From an uncultured Tessaracoccus sp. (lineage in GTDB: Bacteria > Actinomycetota > Actinomycetes > Propionibacteriales > Propionibacteriaceae), in the NCBI RefSeq assembly GCF_947255005.1, contig NZ_CAMYFI010000020.1, positions 1 to 39,444 of the forward strand: a DNA stretch of 39,444 nt. Direction: 5' to 3'. Every line of letters starts with the position of its first letter. Positions within the stretch are counted from its first letter, which is position 1. The position numbers were made by a program, and so were the translations under genes. This document shows, one piece after another, positions 35,576-39,444 of the stretch. Under the pieces are notes generated by a model. It was not told where the DNA came from. It was given only the letters and a program-made list of their open reading frames with translations, and did no database searches.

Positions 35576-36468
35576 CGCTTGTCGAACACCGCTCGGAGGT
35601 AGCCCCAGGCGGTCTGTGGTCTGAGGGCAACGCGGGTGAGCAGGTACTCGTACCAGCCGGGACCGTACGGCAGGAGCACGCGGGAGCGCTGACCGATGTC
35701 GGCCAGGCGGCGCTGCTCGAGCGGACGCACGCCGTAGAACATCTGGAACTCGATTTCCGCGACGGGGTTACGTCGGCCAAGCTCTTGGGCGATGGCGATG
35801 ATTCGTGGGTCATGGGAGGCGAGCATCGTGCGCGCGCCGCCCTCCATCGCGAGGCGGAGGCAGCGCACGAGCGCCTTCGCCTTGAGGTGCTCGCTGTGGT
35901 AGCCGAGCGCGCGGGGCACAGGGTACGACCCGATGCACAGCCTGAGCCGTGGGGAACCGTCAAGGAGGGCCAGCACGTCGCGCTCGACCCGGCGGATATC
36001 GACCGGCAGGGTGAGCCCGAGGTCGGGGTGGTCGATGTGCACCTCGCGCCAGAGCCGGAGCGTGTCGCTGTACTGGGCGGCCCCCTGCATTTCCAGCGTG
36101 ACGAAGGCACCGACGGCGGCGGCATCGTCGGCAAGTGCGCGCAGCGTGGCCCTCGCTTCGCCCATCGAGGTGCGGATTCCGAGCTGCGATGGCTTCACCG
36201 ACAGCTCCACGCCGCGCGCGACGTCGCCGAGATTCGCGAGCAGCTCTTCGAGCGCGGCCGGTGATTCCGCTTCCGATTCGCTCGTGGGGAGGTAGGTGTA
36301 GCCGAGCTCGAGCCCTTTGGAGCGCAGGTCGAGGCCGGTCTCGACGGCGGTGGTCGGCACGACGCCGGCAACGTAAGGGCGGGCGATTTCTTCCAGCGCC
36401 CCGGACGTGAGCGCGGTGTGTTGCACACGCTTCGAGCGGATCACGCGCCGCAGCATGCCATGGATCAT
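35572..36468 (-). CDS. Proline dehydrogenase
   Basis: This 298-residue FAD enzyme oxidises proline to pyrroline-5-carboxylate. It is the stand-alone bacterial type, a TIM barrel with the hallmarks GVELSVKPSQLG, VTLEMQG, LRLCIGSYPVPRALGY, ASHDPRIIAIA, EFQMFYGVRP and the ending VLLPYGPGWYEYLLTRVA. The start is ATG 36468 in an ATGA overlap with the isomerase stop; a longer frame would lie inside the isomerase gene. The second pathway enzyme, pyrroline-5-carboxylate dehydrogenase, is not in the window. Confidence 0.95.
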   Translation of the reverse strand: MIHGMLRRVIRSKRVQHTALTSGALEEIARPYVAGVVPTTAVETGLDLRSKGLELGYTYLPTSESEAESPAALEELLANLGDVARGVELSVKPSQLGIRTSMGEARATLRALADDAAAVGAFVTLEMQGAAQYSDTLRLWREVHIDHPDLGLTLPVDIRRVERDVLALLDGSPRLRLCIGSYPVPRALGYHSEHLKAKALVRCLRLAMEGGARTMLASHDPRIIAIAQELGRRNPVAEIEFQMFYGVRPLEQRRLADIGQRSRVLLPYGPGWYEYLLTRVALRPQTAWGYLRAVFDKR

Positions 36469-37262
36469 CGATGCCCCTTCCCAATCTCTAGGTGTTTGCG
36501 GGTGTCGGTGAGCACGTCCTCGAGCATCGTCGCACGCTCGTGGCGGGAGCGTGCGCGACGGGTGGAGACCTCCACCACGATGTGGCCGGCGTATCCCCTC
36601 CGTCCGAGCTCTTCGACGACGCCCCACGCGTTCTGGTCGCCCTCGCCAGGCAGCCAGTGCTCGTCTTTGAACGAGCCACGTCCGTCGGTGAGGTGCACGT
36701 GCTTCAACCTGCTCCCCCACGCATGGAGGAGATCCATGGCTTGCAGCCCGGCCGTCGAGGCGTGCGAGAGGTCGAGAGTGAGGTGGTCGTAGTCGCGGTC
36801 GGTGGGGTCCCACGTCGGAAGGTACATGGGCAGCTTGCCTGCGGGGGAGCGCCACGGGAACATGTTTTCGACGGCGAACGTCACGCCGGAGGTTTGGTTG
36901 AGCCGACGAATGCCTTCCTCAAACTTCGCACCGTAAGCGCGCTGCCAACGAAATGGCGGATGCACGACAACGACGTCGGCCCCCAGCCGCTTGGCGGCTT
37001 CGGCGGACTTGTCGAGCTTCACCCACGGATCGCTCCCCCACACCTGCGGGGTGATGATCAACGTCGGGGCATGTAGCGACAGCACCGGAACCTTGTGGTA
37101 TTCACTGAGCTTGGCGATAGCGTCAACGTCCGTGCTGAGCGGATCGATACCCACCATGAGCTCCACACCGTCGTAACCAAGTTGCGACGCGAGCTCGAAT
37201 GCGCTCGCGGAACTTTCTGGGTACACCGTCGTGGTCGACAGCGTGACGGTCGGGCTAGTCAC
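36465..37262 (-). CDS. Sugar phosphate isomerase/epimerase (AP endonuclease family 2 fold)
   Basis: This 265-residue TIM-barrel protein has the xylose isomerase-like pattern: LGYDGVELMVG, VPVLSLHAPTL, ADVVVVHPPF, FAVENMFPW, LTLDLSHAS, LKHVHLTDGRG and YAGHIVVEVSTR, with His, Glu and Asp residues that bind metal in the family. The substrate is unknown. A homologous gene lies near proC in mycobacteria. Start is GTG 37262. It is the first gene of the minus-strand set and divergent from the glyoxalase-like gene. Confidence 0.9.
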   Translation of the reverse strand: MTSPTVTLSTTTVYPESSASAFELASQLGYDGVELMVGIDPLSTDVDAIAKLSEYHKVPVLSLHAPTLIITPQVWGSDPWVKLDKSAEAAKRLGADVVVVHPPFRWQRAYGAKFEEGIRRLNQTSGVTFAVENMFPWRSPAGKLPMYLPTWDPTDRDYDHLTLDLSHASTAGLQAMDLLHAWGSRLKHVHLTDGRGSFKDEHWLPGEGDQNAWGVVEELGRRGYAGHIVVEVSTRRARSRHERATMLEDVLTDTRKHLEIGKGHR

Positions 37263-37367
37263 GGTTCCACACTACAAGGCTCGTGCGACTGACAGCGATC
37301 GCGAAGACCCAAGCGGGATTGCACTGCGGGTACCCCGATTCGGAGGAACGGCGCCTCGTCGTGTTCA

Positions 37368-38018
37368 ATGGGGGGCATGATGCACGTGGACCACTTGATC
37401 TTCGCGGCAGGCCCCGATGGTCTCGAGGCCGATGCCGCCCGCCTCGCTGACCAGCTGGGTACTCAGCACAAGGACGGCGGGGTTCACCCCCGGTTCGGTA
37501 CCCGCAACCACATCATTCCCCTCGCTGACGCGCGCTACATCGAAGTAGTGGAGGTACTCGATCATCCCGCGGCTGAAAAGGCGCCGTTTGGGCAGGCCGT
37601 GCGGTCGCGTTCCAACATGGGCGGCGGCTGGATGGCTTGGGTGGTGAGCGTCGACGATATCGCCCCCATCGAGGAGCACCTGGGCCGCAAGGCCGTCGAG
37701 GGCTCGCGTGTGTTTCCCGACGGTCGCCGCCTCGAGTGGTTGCAGATCGGTGTGCGCGGACTGATTGCCGACCCGCAGCTGCCTTTTTTCATCCAGTGGA
37801 AGTCCGACGCCGACGTGCGCCCCAGCGCTTTGCGCGGCGATGTGAAGCTCAAGGGCTTCGAGGTTTCCGGCTCCGCCGAGCGCTTGAGCGAGTGGTTGCA
37901 ACACGAGATCTCGGACCACCTCGACGGCGTCGAGTTTCACCTCGTCGCGCCGAATGCGATGCCCGGCATCAGCCGCGTTCGGTTCGAATCCGGCCCCAAG
38001 GGTGAGGTTATTCTCTGA
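37368..38018 (+). CDS. VOC/glyoxalase-like domain protein
   Basis: This 216-residue protein fits the Glyoxalase_3 (VOC) family: MMHVDHLIFAAGPDGLEADA, GTRNHIIPLADARYIEVVEV, and the internal DPQLPFFIQW repeat unit. Family members are metal-dependent but substrates are mostly unknown. Three nearby ATGs (37368, 37377, 37380) are possible starts. The later two put the first conserved strand at the usual distance, and none has a textbook ribosome site. It ends immediately before the kinase gene. Confidence 0.85.
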   Translation: MGGMMHVDHLIFAAGPDGLEADAARLADQLGTQHKDGGVHPRFGTRNHIIPLADARYIEVVEVLDHPAAEKAPFGQAVRSRSNMGGGWMAWVVSVDDIAPIEEHLGRKAVEGSRVFPDGRRLEWLQIGVRGLIADPQLPFFIQWKSDADVRPSALRGDVKLKGFEVSGSAERLSEWLQHEISDHLDGVEFHLVAPNAMPGISRVRFESGPKGEVIL

Positions 38019-38506
38019 CGCTCATCGTCGCGATCGACGGCTTCGGGGCGAGCGGGAAGTCGTCGCTGGCTGGGCAGTTGGCGCGGCAATACGACGGCCA
38101 GGTGGTGCATCTCGACGATTTCGCGCGCCCCGGTACCCCCACCTGGGAGCACGAGCGTTTCATCGACGAGGTGCTCCGCCCGTTGCGTGCGGAGCGTGCG
38201 GCGTCGTACCAGATCTGGCCTCCCGATGCGGCGTCACCTGCCGGCGCTGGCATCGTCGCTCCTGGCGGCCTGGTGATCGTCGAAGGCGTGTCAGCGCTGG
38301 CGCTCGCGGTGGTGGAGCGCGTCGGACACTGGTGGGATCTGTCGCTGTGGCTCGATGTCGACGAGGAGGAGCGCCGACGCCGCATCGCAGCGCGCGACAG
38401 TGCCGCGCTGGCTGCGAAGTGGGAAGACGAGTGGTGGCCATCCGAGCGCAGGTACTTCCGCGACGAGCGCCCCCTCCGCCGCGCCGACTTCATCGTCCAC
38501 GGCTGA
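38015..38506 (+). CDS. Uridine kinase-like P-loop kinase, probable CTG start
   Basis: This frame encodes a nucleoside/uridine kinase-like protein with Walker A GFGASGKS (9-16), VVHLDDFARP, a GGLVIVEGV strand and the LID-like RRRRIAARD. A final segment reads RDERPLRRADFIVHG. The in-frame TGA at 38003 and the Walker A motif at 38039-38062 leave no ATG, GTG or TTG between them. The best start is CTG 38015: it overlaps the VOC stop as CTGA, the same junction geometry as the ATGA overlaps, and GAGG sits 7 nt upstream. ATG 38078 would delete the P-loop. With CTG the protein has 163 residues. A sequencing error or frameshift is the main alternative. Confidence 0.75.
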   Translation: MTLIVAIDGFGASGKSSLAGQLARQYDGQVVHLDDFARPGTPTWEHERFIDEVLRPLRAERAASYQIWPPDAASPAGAGIVAPGGLVIVEGVSALALAVVERVGHWWDLSLWLDVDEEERRRRIAARDSAALAAKWEDEWWPSERRYFRDERPLRRADFIVHG

Positions 38507-38518
38507 CCCACCGCCGCT

Positions 38519-38536
38519 GCCGGGTGTGGGCCCGGC
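38519..38536 (+). terminator. Candidate terminator after the kinase gene
   Basis: GCCGGG (38519-38524) pairs with CCCGGC (38531-38536) around a 6-nt loop, 12 bp after the kinase stop. There is no T-run. Confidence 0.4.
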
Positions 38537-38566
38537 CAGGTTGCGCCGTCGTCGGCTTCCCGCCAG

Positions 38567-38685
38567 GCAGGTGCAACCTGTGCGGCAACAGAACGGATCA
38601 AGTGTCACCTGCCTCCCGACGACGCCTCCACGCAGCCAGGCAAGTGACACATGTTCCGGGACAGAGCCGCACAGGTTACCTCTGC
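38567..38685. repeat. Long imperfect palindrome in the 250-bp gap before the IS
   Basis: Two arms of 48 nt (38567-38614 and 38638-38685) match as inverted repeats without gaps at about 35 of 48 positions, including a 12-nt perfect block (AACCTGTGCGGC) and GTGTCAC. The spacer is 23 nt. Similarity seems to continue outward with small gaps (TTCCC/GGGAA). The gap 38507-38752 has no gene. It may be a folded RNA, a decayed miniature element or a binding array. Confidence 0.7.
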
Positions 38686-38765
38686 CCTGCGGGGGAACAT
38701 CGGAGCGACGAAGACCTCACTCATCGTGCTGAGTCGGCCGTAAGATGAGGCCATGCCCAGCGAGC

Positions 38766-39444
38766 TTGTCAAATTTTTTGTGTAAGTGGTGGTCTCCGGG
38801 GTTTGGTTAGAGGTAGGGGTTGATGCGGTCGGGGTAGGCGATGGCGAGTTGGGCCAGGGCCTGTTTCCAGTTGGTGGTCACTTGTCCTTCGACGAGGCGT
38901 CCTTTAGCGTTGCGTTTGGCTGCCTTGGGTCGTCCTTTCTCCTTGGCCCGGTCACGGGCTCGTTTGTCCTCGATGTTGCAGATCGCCAACCACAGCAGCT
39001 TGACCGCGGCCTAGTCGGAGGGGAAGTGGCCTCGGTTCTTGGTGACCTTGCGCAGCTGGTAGTTCAACGACTCGATCGCGTTGGTGGTGTAGATCACCCT
39101 GCGTAGCATCGGCAGGAACGCCAGGAACGGCACGAACCGGCCCCACGCGTCCTCGAAGACCCGGACGGTGTTCGGGTTGGCCTTGCCCAGCGGCGTGACC
39201 GCGAACTCGTCCAACGCTGCTCTGGCAGCGTCTGCATCGACGGCTTGGTAGAACGGCTTCAACGCCGCAGCGATGGCTTTGCGGTCCTTTCAGGACACGA
39301 ACCGCATCGCTGCCCGGATGAGGTGGACCACGCAGGTCTGGACCATCGAATCGGGCCAGGTCGCCTCGATCGTCTCGGGGAACCCTGTCAGCCCGTCGCA
39401 GCACACGGGTCTGCTGAAGGTTTGGTTGACTCCAAGACCGCATG
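38766..39444 (-). mobile_element. IS256-family insertion sequence, one end
   Basis: The element runs off the right edge. Its end lies near 38766-38790, where TTTTTTGTGTAAGTGG resembles the usual end of IS256-type elements just outside the transposase stop. The exact boundary and target duplication cannot be set without the other end. Confidence 0.75.
38807..39444 (-). pseudogene. IS256/Mutator-family transposase, C-terminal part, two internal stops
   Basis: One minus-strand frame from the right edge to the TAA/TAG-type stop near 38807 encodes about 210 residues of a Mutator-type transposase: VCCDGLTGFPETIEATWPDS, VQTCVVHLIRAAMRFVS, VIYTTNAIESLNYQLRK and LLWLAICNIEDKRARDRAKE. It is broken by TGA (39290-39292) where TGG (Trp of FVSWKD) is expected and by TAG (39011-39013) where GAG or similar (FPSDEA) is expected. 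The DDE Asp (CCDGL) and the final Glu (NAIESLNYQLRK) are present. Two nonsense changes make this copy inactive unless suppressed. Confidence 0.9.

Overview
The window looks like a chromosomal segment of a high-GC Gram-positive bacterium (Actinomycetota). The pointers are a mycothiol pathway (mycothiol synthase MshD and mycothione reductase), a 33-residue bS22-type ribosomal protein, a Streptomyces-type PHO box, many ATGA/GTGA translationally coupled starts, and GTG starts with strong GC bias. Several gene orders match conserved actinobacterial neighbourhoods: mshD-ppk-mutT1-pstSCAB, the histidine phosphatase-tlpA-ccdA-resB-ccsB block, and a TIM-barrel isomerase near proC and bS22. A propionibacterial relative is my guess, not something the sequence proves.

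Bases 1-10930 are a defence island. An Abi-family gene runs off the left edge. A coupled operon follows: hsdM, an Mrr-type endonuclease, rhuM, hsdS and a 74-codon ORF. On the opposite strand, between hsdS and hsdR, sits a two-gene cassette of an SMC/OLD-type ATPase (RloA) and a TOPRIM-like RloB protein. hsdR follows from its own promoter region. HsdS carries four perfect 12-bp repeats encoding ELEA between its two target-recognition halves, a likely switch of target spacing.

Bases 10939-13289 (minus strand) hold ygfZ, a nitrobindin-like FABP gene, a tiny membrane ORF and a one-TM protein with a NADase-type glycan-binding-like domain. Bases 13359-21518 (plus strand) form a mycothiol/phosphate block: mshD-ppk1-mutT1 coupled by ATGA overlaps, then a PHO box and pstS-pstC-pstA-pstB. 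A large hairpin lies after pstS and a bidirectional terminator after pstB. Bases 21617-24242 (minus) hold a lipoprotein NagZ and mycothione reductase; an SDR gene follows on the plus strand.

Bases 25080-37262 (minus strand) are mostly biosynthetic and redox genes. In transcription order they are a TIM-barrel isomerase, proline dehydrogenase, a CPBP membrane protein, asd, proC, bS22, a glutaredoxin-like gene, a SUMT-like/HemD fusion, a histidine phosphatase, TlpA, CcdA, ResB and CcsB (cytochrome c maturation). Last comes an unusual protein that joins an ECF-sigma-like N-terminus to a membrane span, GerMN and Gmad2.

The right end has a glyoxalase-like gene and a uridine-kinase-like gene with no canonical start codon, then a large imperfect palindrome. 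It closes with an IS256-family transposase that carries two in-frame stop codons and runs off the window.
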